Source: a virus
Virus record (IMG/VR): IMGVR_UViG_3300017788_000096
Coordinates: 1-32,747 of that record
Direction: 5' to 3' (one strand)
DNA: 32,747 bases
The position numbers and the translations under genes were made by a program. The notes beneath the pieces were generated by a model. That model worked only from the letters and a program-made list of their open reading frames with translations. It had not been told where the DNA came from and ran no database searches. Every line of letters starts with the position of its first letter. The first letter of the stretch is position 1. This document shows, one piece after another, positions 24,468 through 32,458 of this stretch.

Positions 24468-25879
24468 TGGCAGTACATTACTCAAAAGAAAGAAGTAAAT
24501 ATGGTACTCTTACTGGTAGTATCATCGTTTGGCCTGTAGAAATTCCTTCTGCAAATAATCCACAAAATCCAGATTCTAAAAATATTTTGCCTGCAGGATA
24601 TTTAAGGTGTGATGGGTCAAAATATAATGTAGCACAGTATCCAGATCTTGCAACAATTATTGGTACTGGTAGTAATTGTAAATTTGTAAGAAAAGATCAA
24701 AATGGAGTTCCTCTTACAGTATTGACTAACGATGAATTTGTTGTTCCAGATTTAGGATCTAAGTATCCTAGACCAACTCCTGGTGCTGACGCTGGGGTAT
24801 ATAATAATATTTTAACAGAGACACAGGCTGGAAATTTTATTAAAAGATCTGGTATGGGTGTAGAAGCAACATCTAACGTTGGTGAAGTTGCGACTGTCAC
24901 ATATTCTGGAAAATTTATTATACCACCACAGACTTTTGCTCTCAAGGGTAAAGCAGCCTATACATGGGGTAATGCTGGATATACTGATTCTGAAGCGGTT
25001 GATACTTTAGCACTTCACCCTCATATGCATTTTTCTACTACAAATAGAGTTAGAATAAAACCAAAAAACCCACCAACAAATGGTCAAGATATAGCCCAGG
25101 GGGTACAAAGTTTTCAAAATGCAAGTACTGTTAATATTAATGATTGGTTAAATGCTACAAAATATAGTGAGGGTGGACTGAGTAATGGAGCTCCAGGAAG
25201 CAATCAACCCGCATGTTGGGCAATTGCATCTGGAGAAAAAGCTAATACACGAGATAATCAAATTATTGTTCCGTTACCACCACCGCTTTTCTTGGGTAGT
25301 CAACTTACAGCTTATAGTAATTTTTGTCGAACTGGATGCTCACTATCAAACTTAAGATGTTATTGTTTAATCAAAAGTCAATATTCATATAGTTTAGGTG
25401 AAGATTGGTTTGGATTTCCTGGAACAAGAGTATATGTATATGTTGATTCTTTAATTGGATGTGTTCCTGATCTTTTTAATGGAGGTGCAGATGGTGAAAC
25501 TTGGTCAACTACTGGAACTACTCCTGCAACTTATCTTACAGGAGCTTTTGGTGTTCCTAGTGACTGGAAAGGTACATCACTTTCTGATGTATTACCACTC
25601 AATTCAAATTTAACTAGTACATCATCATTTCCACAAGCACATAATATTCAAAGTGAAGTAGAAGAACTTCAATATACTGATGGTGTTGATGATCCTACTG
25701 TACATAACCATAAAATTCTTATAACTAAATCTGGTCACAATTTTAAAATTGTCACAGATACATTTTTATTGGAACCAGATGCATTAAATACTACGATAAG
25801 TCTTTTTCCAGAAACAGAAGCATCTATTGATGCGGTGTCATCACCATTTATTGTACTAGAATATTTAATAAAGATATAA
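24467..25879 (+). CDS. Tail-collar-domain fibre protein 2
   Basis: A 470-residue protein with a collar domain at ~15-110 containing Gly-Ser-Ile-Ile-Val-Trp-Pro, Pro-Ala-Gly-Tyr-Leu-Arg-Cys-Asp-Gly, Tyr-Pro-Asp-Leu and Phe-Val-Val-Pro-Asp-Leu. In place of the usual Gly-Asn-Ser-Tyr-Gly-Gly turn it has a different loop. His-rich spots occur at Leu-His-Pro-His-Met-His and near the C-terminus at Val-His-Asn-His. It contains clustered cysteines (around residues 286-302) not seen in its neighbours. The ending Val-Leu-Glu-Tyr-Leu-Ile-Lys-Ile matches the family ending. The ATG overlaps the previous TGA by one base, so it is translated from the same mRNA. Confidence 0.78.
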   Translation: MAVHYSKERSKYGTLTGSIIVWPVEIPSANNPQNPDSKNILPAGYLRCDGSKYNVAQYPDLATIIGTGSNCKFVRKDQNGVPLTVLTNDEFVVPDLGSKYPRPTPGADAGVYNNILTETQAGNFIKRSGMGVEATSNVGEVATVTYSGKFIIPPQTFALKGKAAYTWGNAGYTDSEAVDTLALHPHMHFSTTNRVRIKPKNPPTNGQDIAQGVQSFQNASTVNINDWLNATKYSEGGLSNGAPGSNQPACWAIASGEKANTRDNQIIVPLPPPLFLGSQLTAYSNFCRTGCSLSNLRCYCLIKSQYSYSLGEDWFGFPGTRVYVYVDSLIGCVPDLFNGGADGETWSTTGTTPATYLTGAFGVPSDWKGTSLSDVLPLNSNLTSTSSFPQAHNIQSEVEELQYTDGVDDPTVHNHKILITKSGHNFKIVTDTFLLEPDALNTTISLFPETEASIDAVSSPFIVLEYLIKI

Positions 25880-25880
25880 A

Positions 25881-28800
25881 ATGCCAGCTTTTAATCCTGT
25901 ATATCGCAATAACAGACAAAATTATTACTCAGAGAAAGGTCCAGACTCTGCCTCTGTAGGAACGATCATTAATGTCTTAAAAACTAAATCTGGTAAAAAA
26001 TCTTTTGATTCTGAATTTGTGCCAACTGGAAATGCTGTTAATGGAACAACTTCTTACGTAAATATTACTGGTGATGCTCAACCAGAATTGAATCCAGATT
26101 TTCAATATAGAGGATATCTTTATTGTGATGGATCTGAATATAATATTTCTGATTATCCTTTATTATATGCAGCAATTGGGAATAGTTATGGTGGATCTTC
26201 TAGTAACGGAATTACTGTCTTATCAGGTGGTAGTGGATATTCTTCTACGAATACAGTAACTTTTTCTGCAGCACCAACTGGAGGGATTACAGCAACTGGA
26301 ACAATAGTTGTTGATAGTGGTAAAGTTACTTCAATTACTATCATTAAAACTGGAGTAGGTTATACAACACCACCAACAATATCTATTTCTGGTTCTGGCA
26401 CGGGAGCAACATTTAAAATTAGAATGAACAATCAGGGTTCAATTGCTCCAATTTTACAAGAAAATGTATTAGAGCATTGGCCTGATACTGATATGGGAAC
26501 ATTTAAAGTTCCTGATTTGCTTGCTAAAAAAATTGTTGGATATGGACCAGTTTATGGTAGTGGATCACCAGTTATTGCAAATATCGATTTAGTAATTGGT
26601 ATTGAAAGTATTGGTGGTAAGTGGTATTTTGATGAACAGTCACAAAAAGGACAATTTAATTTGGGAGCTGTTACCACAACTGGATATACGGATGTTACTG
26701 ATACTCTTAGTGGTAATATTATAGGATCAGAAACAATTACATTTACACTAGCAGAAAAGAAGTTATCTGGAGCACCTCAACATTCTCATTTACTGTTTCA
26801 CTCAGAATGTCCACAAACATCAGGACTAAAATCGGGCGGAATATATGATACATATTTGACTGGATATAAGACTGGAAAGGGTAAAGTAGAAGGATTTACT
26901 CCCTCTGGTGGAGTTTCACTTACACATAGTCATGCTCTATTAAAAAAAGCAAATACTAATGCAGCATTTGCAACATACGACTTATTTAATTACACAGGAG
27001 GAGATCCAGAACTAGGAACTATCAAACCAAATGGTACTACTGTTTTTGCATCTGGTAACTCTGGAACATTTGAGTTGATTACATTTACACCAAATCCAAC
27101 TTTTAGATTTTTTAGTTCTACTTCTTTAATTGGTGGTAGAACTATCCTAACTGCTGGGACACCAATTTATGATTATCAAACAACAAGTTATAATAGTCCT
27201 GGAACTTATAACTATAGTTTTAATACTGCTGTTAATGAAATCACCATTACTGTTCAAGGTGGTGGTGCATCTGGAGCAGTTTATGATCAAGCAGGTAATA
27301 ATGGTGGAACATCCTCCGTAAATATAGGTAATGGACTATGTGTTATTACAGCTGGAGGCGGTAATAAAGGTAATGCTGCTGGGGCAACAACTGGCGGTAG
27401 TGGTGGTACTGCTGGGACAAACAGCATTACTGGTTCTGCTTCTAGTATTTTTAATATAACAACAAATCAGGGTGGGGCATTAGCAGGATTTTCTGGTGGA
27501 AATGGCGCCGCAGGGCAATTTTGGAAAAATTTATATCCAACAGAAAATCCATCTGGAACCTGGGGTGGTGCTGCAAGTGCAAGTGGAAGTGCTGGAAAAT
27601 ATTTAAGTGTCAGTAATGTGGTTCCACTACCACCTGTAACATTTAATTATCCAAGTACTGGTGCGTTTGCAGTCGTACCAACTAGCACAAACTATACTAT
27701 AACTGGTGTAACATTTGAACTTTTTGGATCAGTTGGTATCAATCCAAATTTCTATCAGTATGGATGTACAACTGGTCAAGGAAAACCTGGAAAATACATG
27801 AAACTTAGTCTTAAAAATCTTTCTAATGCTCAAGGGGCTTCATTTTCTTGTTTTCCAGGACAAGGTGGACAACCAAGACCAACATCAGCAGCAGCAACAT
27901 ATGGAACAGCAGGTGGTGGAATTGGAGGTTCTGGTTATGTTAGCAACGGTGGTGGAGGTGGAGCTGCAACTATTATTATTGGTTCTGCTGGAGGTGTTAC
28001 TGCTTCAATTCTTGCTGGCGTAGGCGGCGGTGGGGGTGGAGGTGGAACGGGTGAGGGACAGTGTGGTGATAATGCCACTGGTAATCCAATCACAGATAGT
28101 CCTCAAGCTGTAACACAACCTTTATTTTCTGGTGCTGGTGGCGCTGGTGGTAATTATGGATGCCAAGGCGGCGGCGGCGGCGGCGGTGGCGGCGGGGTCG
28201 GATTAGCAAATCAAGCTGGACAAGTTCAAGGACCTGAGGGTGGTGGTAGTGCAGGTGGAGCAGGCGGCGGTGGTGGCGGCACAGGCGGACATGGTGGAGG
28301 TTATGGTGGTTCTAGAGGATTAACTAGTTATCGCTCAGATGTGTTTGACTTGATTGCATCTGGTGACAGTTCAACTACTAATGGTAGAATTGTAGGTCAA
28401 ATTACAGAAGATAGAAGTTATTGGACTTCTGGAGGCGGCGGAGGAGGATCGGGCGGTAAGATATTTGGAAATATATTAGGAACTGCTCTAAATGCAAACG
28501 GGATTTCTTCAGCAGTAGTTACTGTTGGTAGTGGAGGTTCTGGTGTTTCTAGACAAATTAGTGGGTCGAATAGTGTAAGTAGTAATAATGGCGGAGGTGG
28601 ATTTGTTACAATTCAGTCTGCTATCATTACAGGATATCAAGGTGGAACAAGCACTATTTCTATTGGTGATATTATAGAAAGTGCAAGTGCTGGTCCAGAA
28701 ATTTACTCATCTGGAGCTGGTACAGGAAATGCAAGTGGATTCAAATTACCAACAACACAAGTTCCTACTGTTGTTATTAGTCCTCAACAAGGCACACCTG

Positions 28801-29678
28801 GATCTGGTGCAACTGCTACTGCCATAATTAGTAATGGTGCCGTTACTGGATTTACTATAACTGCTAGTGGTAGTGGTTATACATCACCACCAAAAGTTAG
28901 ACTATTGGGAGGTTGTGGTGCTGGAACAACAGCAACTACAACTATTGGTGCTAATGGTGGCGTGACTGGTATTACATTAGGTAGTGGGACTGGTACAGCA
29001 TATACAAAGTATGTTAAAATAGGTGGTACTGAGTTAGAAAGATTTATTGTTTTACTGCCTCAGGACTGTACTTTGGTTGAAACAATTGGAGTTAAGTGTG
29101 CAAGAGGAAATAATATTAATGGCGGAGAAAAACCTGATGATAGTGCAGATGAACTGAGAGTATATTATAATACTGATGGTTCTAGTAATTTTCCTGATAA
29201 TCAATTTCTTGGAGTCTTAGTTCCAAGACCAACTGATGCAGAAATCGCATCTAACTATGACGGTACAAGTGGAGATACTAAATGGTACACTTATACTCTT
29301 GCATTACCTGGAGGAGCACAAACCAATAATGTTAAATTTAAGATTCTCCAGAAAAGAACTACAGCTTCTGGTGCAAACGATAATGGTGGAAATGTTGATC
29401 ATTTTGGAATTTGTGAATTTTTCTATGATTATAAGTTAGTATCAGAAGTACAATTTGTACCAACACCAGGAGAAATAGCTTTAAGTTCTAAGACAGTTAG
29501 CTACACAATTGAAGGAGCAGCAAATTCTGCTTATCCAGCAGGTATGGCAGTTAATGATCTTTCATTTAGAATGACTGCTGGTGTTCCATTAGTTCCAACA
29601 CCATTTTTAGATCCAGTAAAAGACGTTCCATTAGTGGAACCTTACATGCTAACAAAATACCTTATCAAAGCATTTTAA
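25881..29678 (+). CDS. Tail-collar-domain fibre protein 3 with glycine-rich adhesin region
   Basis: A 1265-residue protein. A collar domain opens at ~70-105 (Gly-Tyr-Leu-Tyr-Cys-Asp-Gly, Tyr-Pro-Leu-Leu, Gly-Asn-Ser-Tyr-Gly-Gly). It is split by an insertion of ~95 residues with Gly-x-Gly-Tyr-x-x-x-Pro-Pro motifs before resuming at Phe-Lys-Val-Pro-Asp-Leu. His clusters follow at Pro-Gln-His-Ser-His and Thr-His-Ser-His. From ~452 to ~915 lies a glycine-rich domain beginning Ile-Thr-Val-Gln-Gly-Gly-Gly, with runs of up to ten glycines. Similar Gly-rich regions form receptor-binding tips in T-even gp38 and related fibres. Another Gly-Tyr-Thr-Ser-Pro-Pro module lies near 28850-28920. The end Tyr-Leu-Ile-Lys-Ala-Phe matches the other collar fibres. 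This is the best candidate for the host-range determinant in the window. Confidence 0.78.
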   Translation: MPAFNPVYRNNRQNYYSEKGPDSASVGTIINVLKTKSGKKSFDSEFVPTGNAVNGTTSYVNITGDAQPELNPDFQYRGYLYCDGSEYNISDYPLLYAAIGNSYGGSSSNGITVLSGGSGYSSTNTVTFSAAPTGGITATGTIVVDSGKVTSITIIKTGVGYTTPPTISISGSGTGATFKIRMNNQGSIAPILQENVLEHWPDTDMGTFKVPDLLAKKIVGYGPVYGSGSPVIANIDLVIGIESIGGKWYFDEQSQKGQFNLGAVTTTGYTDVTDTLSGNIIGSETITFTLAEKKLSGAPQHSHLLFHSECPQTSGLKSGGIYDTYLTGYKTGKGKVEGFTPSGGVSLTHSHALLKKANTNAAFATYDLFNYTGGDPELGTIKPNGTTVFASGNSGTFELITFTPNPTFRFFSSTSLIGGRTILTAGTPIYDYQTTSYNSPGTYNYSFNTAVNEITITVQGGGASGAVYDQAGNNGGTSSVNIGNGLCVITAGGGNKGNAAGATTGGSGGTAGTNSITGSASSIFNITTNQGGALAGFSGGNGAAGQFWKNLYPTENPSGTWGGAASASGSAGKYLSVSNVVPLPPVTFNYPSTGAFAVVPTSTNYTITGVTFELFGSVGINPNFYQYGCTTGQGKPGKYMKLSLKNLSNAQGASFSCFPGQGGQPRPTSAAATYGTAGGGIGGSGYVSNGGGGGAATIIIGSAGGVTASILAGVGGGGGGGGTGEGQCGDNATGNPITDSPQAVTQPLFSGAGGAGGNYGCQGGGGGGGGGGVGLANQAGQVQGPEGGGSAGGAGGGGGGTGGHGGGYGGSRGLTSYRSDVFDLIASGDSSTTNGRIVGQITEDRSYWTSGGGGGGSGGKIFGNILGTALNANGISSAVVTVGSGGSGVSRQISGSNSVSSNNGGGGFVTIQSAIITGYQGGTSTISIGDIIESASAGPEIYSSGAGTGNASGFKLPTTQVPTVVISPQQGTPGSGATATAIISNGAVTGFTITASGSGYTSPPKVRLLGGCGAGTTATTTIGANGGVTGITLGSGTGTAYTKYVKIGGTELERFIVLLPQDCTLVETIGVKCARGNNINGGEKPDDSADELRVYYNTDGSSNFPDNQFLGVLVPRPTDAEIASNYDGTSGDTKWYTYTLALPGGAQTNNVKFKILQKRTTASGANDNGGNVDHFGICEFFYDYKLVSEVQFVPTPGEIALSSKTVSYTIEGAANSAYPAGMAVNDLSFRMTAGVPLVPTPFLDPVKDVPLVEPYMLTKYLIKAF
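28167..28196 (+). repeat. GGN codon run (ten glycines)
   Basis: Ten glycine codons in a row: six GGC, one GGT, two GGC, one GGG. The surrounding genes mostly use GGT and GGA for glycine, so this pure GGC run is a trinucleotide microsatellite that could change length by slippage without shifting frame. Confidence 0.8.
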
Positions 29679-29679
29679 T

Positions 29680-30297
29680 ATGACCGAACCATTTATATCA
29701 TTAGATCTTGTGAAAGCAGAATATCAAGATTTTATTGGAGTTTATCCAAATTTTTTAAATGCAGATATTTGTGAAAGACTTATTACTGAATTTAAAGAAA
29801 AATTACAAATATCTGCTTCCACTAGTAAAGTATGGAAAAGTGATAAACAGTTTGACAAAGGAAAACTGGGAAGATCTGATACTTGTTTGTTGATAGAAAG
29901 TTTTAATAAAGAATTAGCACAACATGTTGGTGAGTACTTACAAGTTTGTGTGATGCATTATGTTGATAAGTATGATGCATTAAACAGAGAATTGTTATTT
30001 TCTCCTCACTATAAATTGCAAAGGACTCAACCAGGAGGAGGATATCATGTTTGGCATTACGAATCTGGTAATGTTGATACATCAAATAGAATTCTTGTAT
30101 GGACAATATACTTAAATGACATGCCAGAAGGTGAAGGTGAGACAGAATACATTTATCAGTTGAGAAGAATTAAACCTACACAGGGAACAATTGTCATTTG
30201 GCCAGCACATTTCACTCATACTCATCGTGGATTGACTGTCCTAACACAAGATAAATATATACTAACGGGATGGTTTATGAGAGCACCAAAACTATGA
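29680..30297 (+). CDS. 2-oxoglutarate/Fe(II)-dependent oxygenase
   Basis: A 205-residue protein of the prolyl-4-hydroxylase-like fold. The iron-binding pair is His126-x-Glu128 in Tyr-His-Val-Trp-His-Tyr-Glu-Ser-Gly. The distal iron His is His182 in His-Thr-His-Arg-Gly. Lys192, ten residues later in Asp-Lys-Tyr-Ile-Leu-Thr-Gly-Trp, is placed to bind the 2-oxoglutarate carboxylate, as in P4H enzymes. Asn-Asp ... Gly-Glu-Thr-Glu (146-155) matches the core strand turn. Such oxygenases are common in cyanophages; substrates are unproven. It lies directly between fibre genes and a fibre-assembly chaperone candidate, so a virion protein is a possible substrate, but this is inference. Its TGA overlaps the next ATG (ATGA at 30294). 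Confidence 0.85.
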   Translation: MTEPFISLDLVKAEYQDFIGVYPNFLNADICERLITEFKEKLQISASTSKVWKSDKQFDKGKLGRSDTCLLIESFNKELAQHVGEYLQVCVMHYVDKYDALNRELLFSPHYKLQRTQPGGGYHVWHYESGNVDTSNRILVWTIYLNDMPEGEGETEYIYQLRRIKPTQGTIVIWPAHFTHTHRGLTVLTQDKYILTGWFMRAPKL

Positions 30298-31214
30298 GTA
30301 TCGTATCGGAATCAAATGTTCCAAATTTAATTTTGCAACTAAATGCCATTCAAAGGCAGGTAAACTACCGTGGAGTAACACGAGATCTTACTGACACATA
30401 TTGGAATGATCATATTGGTCCCCTTCTTTATCCAACATGGGATAGTGATAAAGATAGGCTAATCGAATTCTCGTATTATGATACTGGTGCTTTCCATGTT
30501 CAAAGAAGAAAGTTTATGAAAAACTTTTCTACTAATGAATATTTTTGGAAAGATTATGAAATGGAAATCATTTCTTCAGATTTAGAAGAGGCAAAAGAAA
30601 TTTTTGAATCTTTAAAAGAGGCATTTTATTTAATTGATAGCATAGAAAAAGAGGATTATCAAAAAGAACTTACTAATGCATATCTTGAGAGCAAGCAAGC
30701 TACATGGTATGGAATTAGATTAGCAAGAAATTTCTTGTTGGATGATACTGATTGGGTATTTGGTTTCGATAGTCCTATTTCTGATGAAGAAAAAGAATTG
30801 TGGAAAAAATATAGAAAAGCATTAAGAGATATTCCACAAAATTCTTCATATATTGAAGCAACTGACGTTATGTTCCCAATTTCTCCAGAAGATTGGAAAA
30901 AATATTATAAATCACAAAAAGAAGAAGGATATCTAGAAACTGATGGTCAATATTTAAAACTCTCTGCATATGTTTTGTCTAATTTTAAGGAAAGAATTAT
31001 TCAAACTTTGATTGTAAAACAACAAATGATGAATCCTTTGAATTATAAAAACTATCGTGATCAAATGTTAAAACTTCCAGTATTCCAAGCTCCAGAGCAA
31101 AATACAGAATTTGTCAACAAACTTATTACAGAAGGCAAAGATTTAGATAGTAAGGATGTTCTTGATTTCATACTTACAAAACTTGATTCTGAAGAAAATG
31201 GAGCAGAAGAATGA
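30294..31214 (+). CDS. Probable tail-fibre assembly chaperone-like protein
   Basis: A 306-residue protein when started at ATG 30294, which overlaps the previous stop (ATGA); an in-frame ATG at 30270 lies inside the oxygenase gene. Residues ~142-182 read Leu-Asp-Asp-Thr-Asp-Trp, then Asp-Ser-Pro-Ile-Ser, then Trp-x-x-Tyr-Arg-x-Ala-Leu-Arg-Asp-Ile-Pro. This is the phage tail assembly chaperone pattern found in many tail-fibre assembly proteins. The rest is charged and helical. The position just after three fibre genes supports a role in folding or attaching fibres. The C-terminus overlaps the next start (ATGA at 31211). Confidence 0.7.
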   Translation: MSIVSESNVPNLILQLNAIQRQVNYRGVTRDLTDTYWNDHIGPLLYPTWDSDKDRLIEFSYYDTGAFHVQRRKFMKNFSTNEYFWKDYEMEIISSDLEEAKEIFESLKEAFYLIDSIEKEDYQKELTNAYLESKQATWYGIRLARNFLLDDTDWVFGFDSPISDEEKELWKKYRKALRDIPQNSSYIEATDVMFPISPEDWKKYYKSQKEEGYLETDGQYLKLSAYVLSNFKERIIQTLIVKQQMMNPLNYKNYRDQMLKLPVFQAPEQNTEFVNKLITEGKDLDSKDVLDFILTKLDSEENGAEE

Positions 31215-31552
31215 TTGAAGTATTCGAATCAAAAAATATTTTTGATATGATGTATAATTACTGTGAAATAAATAATTGCTCATTAGTTTACTTTTATAAT
31301 AAGGCACTAGATGAATGTAAAGATCAAGATTTAATTAATAGTGTATATTCATATTACGAAGAATTTCTACCCGAAGATTTGCTTTTAATTATTAAAACAA
31401 AACATGACAATATTATTGAGTTCAAAAGTGATGATGTTGCAAAAGTAAATGCAGCATCATGGTTTCCAAACAGAGAATATGTAGAAAGTGATGAATATTA
31501 CTTTAAATGTTATGTCATAGATCAAACAGGATATATTGTATTTGAAAATTAA
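31211..31552 (+). CDS. Unknown protein in fibre-assembly operon
   Basis: A 113-residue acidic protein starting within the previous stop (ATGA) and followed two bases after its TAA by the glutaredoxin gene. It has a helical Cys/Asn/Tyr-rich N-terminus and a beta-rich C-terminus with aromatic residues. The three cysteines (two near residues 14 and 19, one near 104) do not form a CxxC. No domain is recognised. Tight packing suggests co-expression with fibre-assembly genes. Confidence 0.65.
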   Translation: MIEVFESKNIFDMMYNYCEINNCSLVYFYNKALDECKDQDLINSVYSYYEEFLPEDLLLIIKTKHDNIIEFKSDDVAKVNAASWFPNREYVESDEYYFKCYVIDQTGYIVFEN

Positions 31553-31554
31553 TT

Positions 31555-31806
31555 ATGGATATCACAATTTATACTTTACCAGACTGTTCTGCTTGTGCTC
31601 ATATAAAAGAGTTGATGCAAAGAGCAGATCAAACCTATTCTCAAATAGAAATAGGATCTGATATTACATTAGAAGAATTCCAGAAAAAAAATCCTGGTGT
31701 AGCTATGCTACCCTATGTTATAATTGATGATGAGAAAATTGGTGGACTGATAGAAGTAGCACGAAAATTTCTCAAAGAGGGATTAGTTAAACCACCACAA
31801 AAATAA
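31555..31806 (+). CDS. Glutaredoxin
   Basis: An 83-residue glutaredoxin. The active site is Cys11-Ser-Ala-Cys14 after the first strand (Ile-Thr-Ile-Tyr-Thr-Leu-Pro-Asp). The conserved cis-proline follows in Met-Leu-Pro53-Tyr-Val, and the Ile-Gly-Gly63-64 glutathione/loop motif comes before the last helix. It reduces disulfides using glutathione; in phages it commonly supports ribonucleotide reductase and DNA-precursor supply. Here it lies among fibre-assembly and unknown genes rather than beside reductase genes in the visible sequence. Confidence 0.88.
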   Translation: MDITIYTLPDCSACAHIKELMQRADQTYSQIEIGSDITLEEFQKKNPGVAMLPYVIIDDEKIGGLIEVARKFLKEGLVKPPQK

Positions 31807-31808
31807 TT

Positions 31809-32129
31809 ATGACAGTAAAAGTTGCAAAAATGGTTACAGGTGAACAGGTAATCGCTGATATTGTTGACATGAAAGATGAGAAAGGAAAAAATATAGGATT
31901 TAAATTTACATATCCATATAGTCTCGTAATGCGTCAAACATCTGAGAAAGGAGAACCACTAAAGTTTGATATTAATTATATCGCATGGATGTCAGCATCT
32001 TCAAGTTCCGAATTTGCTGTACCATACTCTGGAGTTATTACTATTGGAGAAGCAGCAAAAGAAGTTACAGAAGAATATCTAAATCAATTTGGCAGTCTTT
32101 TAGAAGACTTGACAGAACCAGAAGAGTAA
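31809..32129 (+). CDS. Conserved cyanophage protein of unknown function
   Basis: A 106-residue protein. The first ~75 residues are a beta-rich domain opening Val-Ala-Lys-Met-Val-Thr-Gly-Glu-Gln-Val-Ile-Ala-Asp-Ile-Val, a pattern reminiscent of small Sm-like barrels. The last ~30 residues are an acidic helix. There are no cysteines. The gene starts three bases after the glutaredoxin stop. The Sm-like suggestion is inference from strand pattern only. Its 3' end contains the -35 element of the next promoter. Confidence 0.6.
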   Translation: MTVKVAKMVTGEQVIADIVDMKDEKGKNIGFKFTYPYSLVMRQTSEKGEPLKFDINYIAWMSASSSSEFAVPYSGVITIGEAAKEVTEEYLNQFGSLLEDLTEPEE

Positions 32130-32137
32130 CCTATACT
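32109..32137 (+). promoter_or_regulatory. sigma70-type promoter (TTGACA-17-TATACT)
   Basis: An exact -35 TTGACA (32109-32114), a 17-base spacer and TATACT (32132-32137, five of six matches). The -35 is inside the preceding coding sequence. Transcription would start near 32144 and lead into the gene at 32162. It marks a switch from late virion genes to an early-type gene group. Confidence 0.7.
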
Positions 32138-32161
32138 GTATTCTCTATTCGGAAATAGCGA

Positions 32162-32389
32162 ATGAAAGTCCCATCTGAAATTGAGCTGAAGCATTTACAA
32201 CTTCAGGCTCTCCTTCGTGACAATAATATTCCAGATAATGAGTTGTCATATATTGGTGTGCGAGAGTATCCCGAGACATTCAAGGCACATCCAGAGTATC
32301 ACGGTACGTTACAGCATTGGTATCTGATTGCTGGTGAGCATGAGGTGCCTGTGTGTGATATTGGATCAGTTGATGCGGTGGACGATTAG
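32162..32389 (+). CDS. Small unknown protein upstream of helicase
   Basis: A 75-residue acidic protein with many Glu, His and Pro residues, and a Leu/Gln-rich N-terminal helix. It has no known motif; one Cys lies near the end. It is the first gene after the sigma70-type promoter and uses more G+C-rich codons than the upstream genes. The function is unknown; cyanophage early genes often include such short proteins. Confidence 0.6.
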   Translation: MKVPSEIELKHLQLQALLRDNNIPDNELSYIGVREYPETFKAHPEYHGTLQHWYLIAGEHEVPVCDIGSVDAVDD

Positions 32390-32395
32390 GAAACT

Positions 32396-32415
32396 GGCAC
32401 AAGCAACCTCGTGCC
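32396..32415 (+). terminator. Possible weak terminator hairpin
   Basis: GGCAC/GUGCC arms, extended by AG/CU after one mismatch, close a four-base loop directly after the stop of the preceding gene. A C-rich rather than U-rich tract follows, so termination would be incomplete at best; it may only separate two transcription units. Confidence 0.35.
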
Positions 32416-32430
32416 CCCCTTCTCATGCCC

Positions 32431-32436
32431 TATACT
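32431..32436 (+). promoter_or_regulatory. -10-like TATACT before helicase
   Basis: TATACT 22 bases before the helicase ATG sits in a CCTATACT-x-ATTCTC context that repeats the sequence around the promoter at 32132. No good -35 is present at 17 bases upstream, so activity would depend on an activator or an extended element. Confidence 0.35.
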
Positions 32437-32458
32437 ATTCTCATCAACAGTGAACCGC

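Noticed and set aside
27240-28620. Possible collagen-like protein
   Set aside because: The glycine-rich stretch lacks a regular Gly-x-y triplet phase and proline content; it fits a phage Gly-rich adhesin domain instead.
30249-30256. GATAAATA inside the oxygenase gene
   Set aside because: It resembles a late promoter 38 bases before the next ATG, but it is within coding sequence and such strings are frequent at this A+T content.
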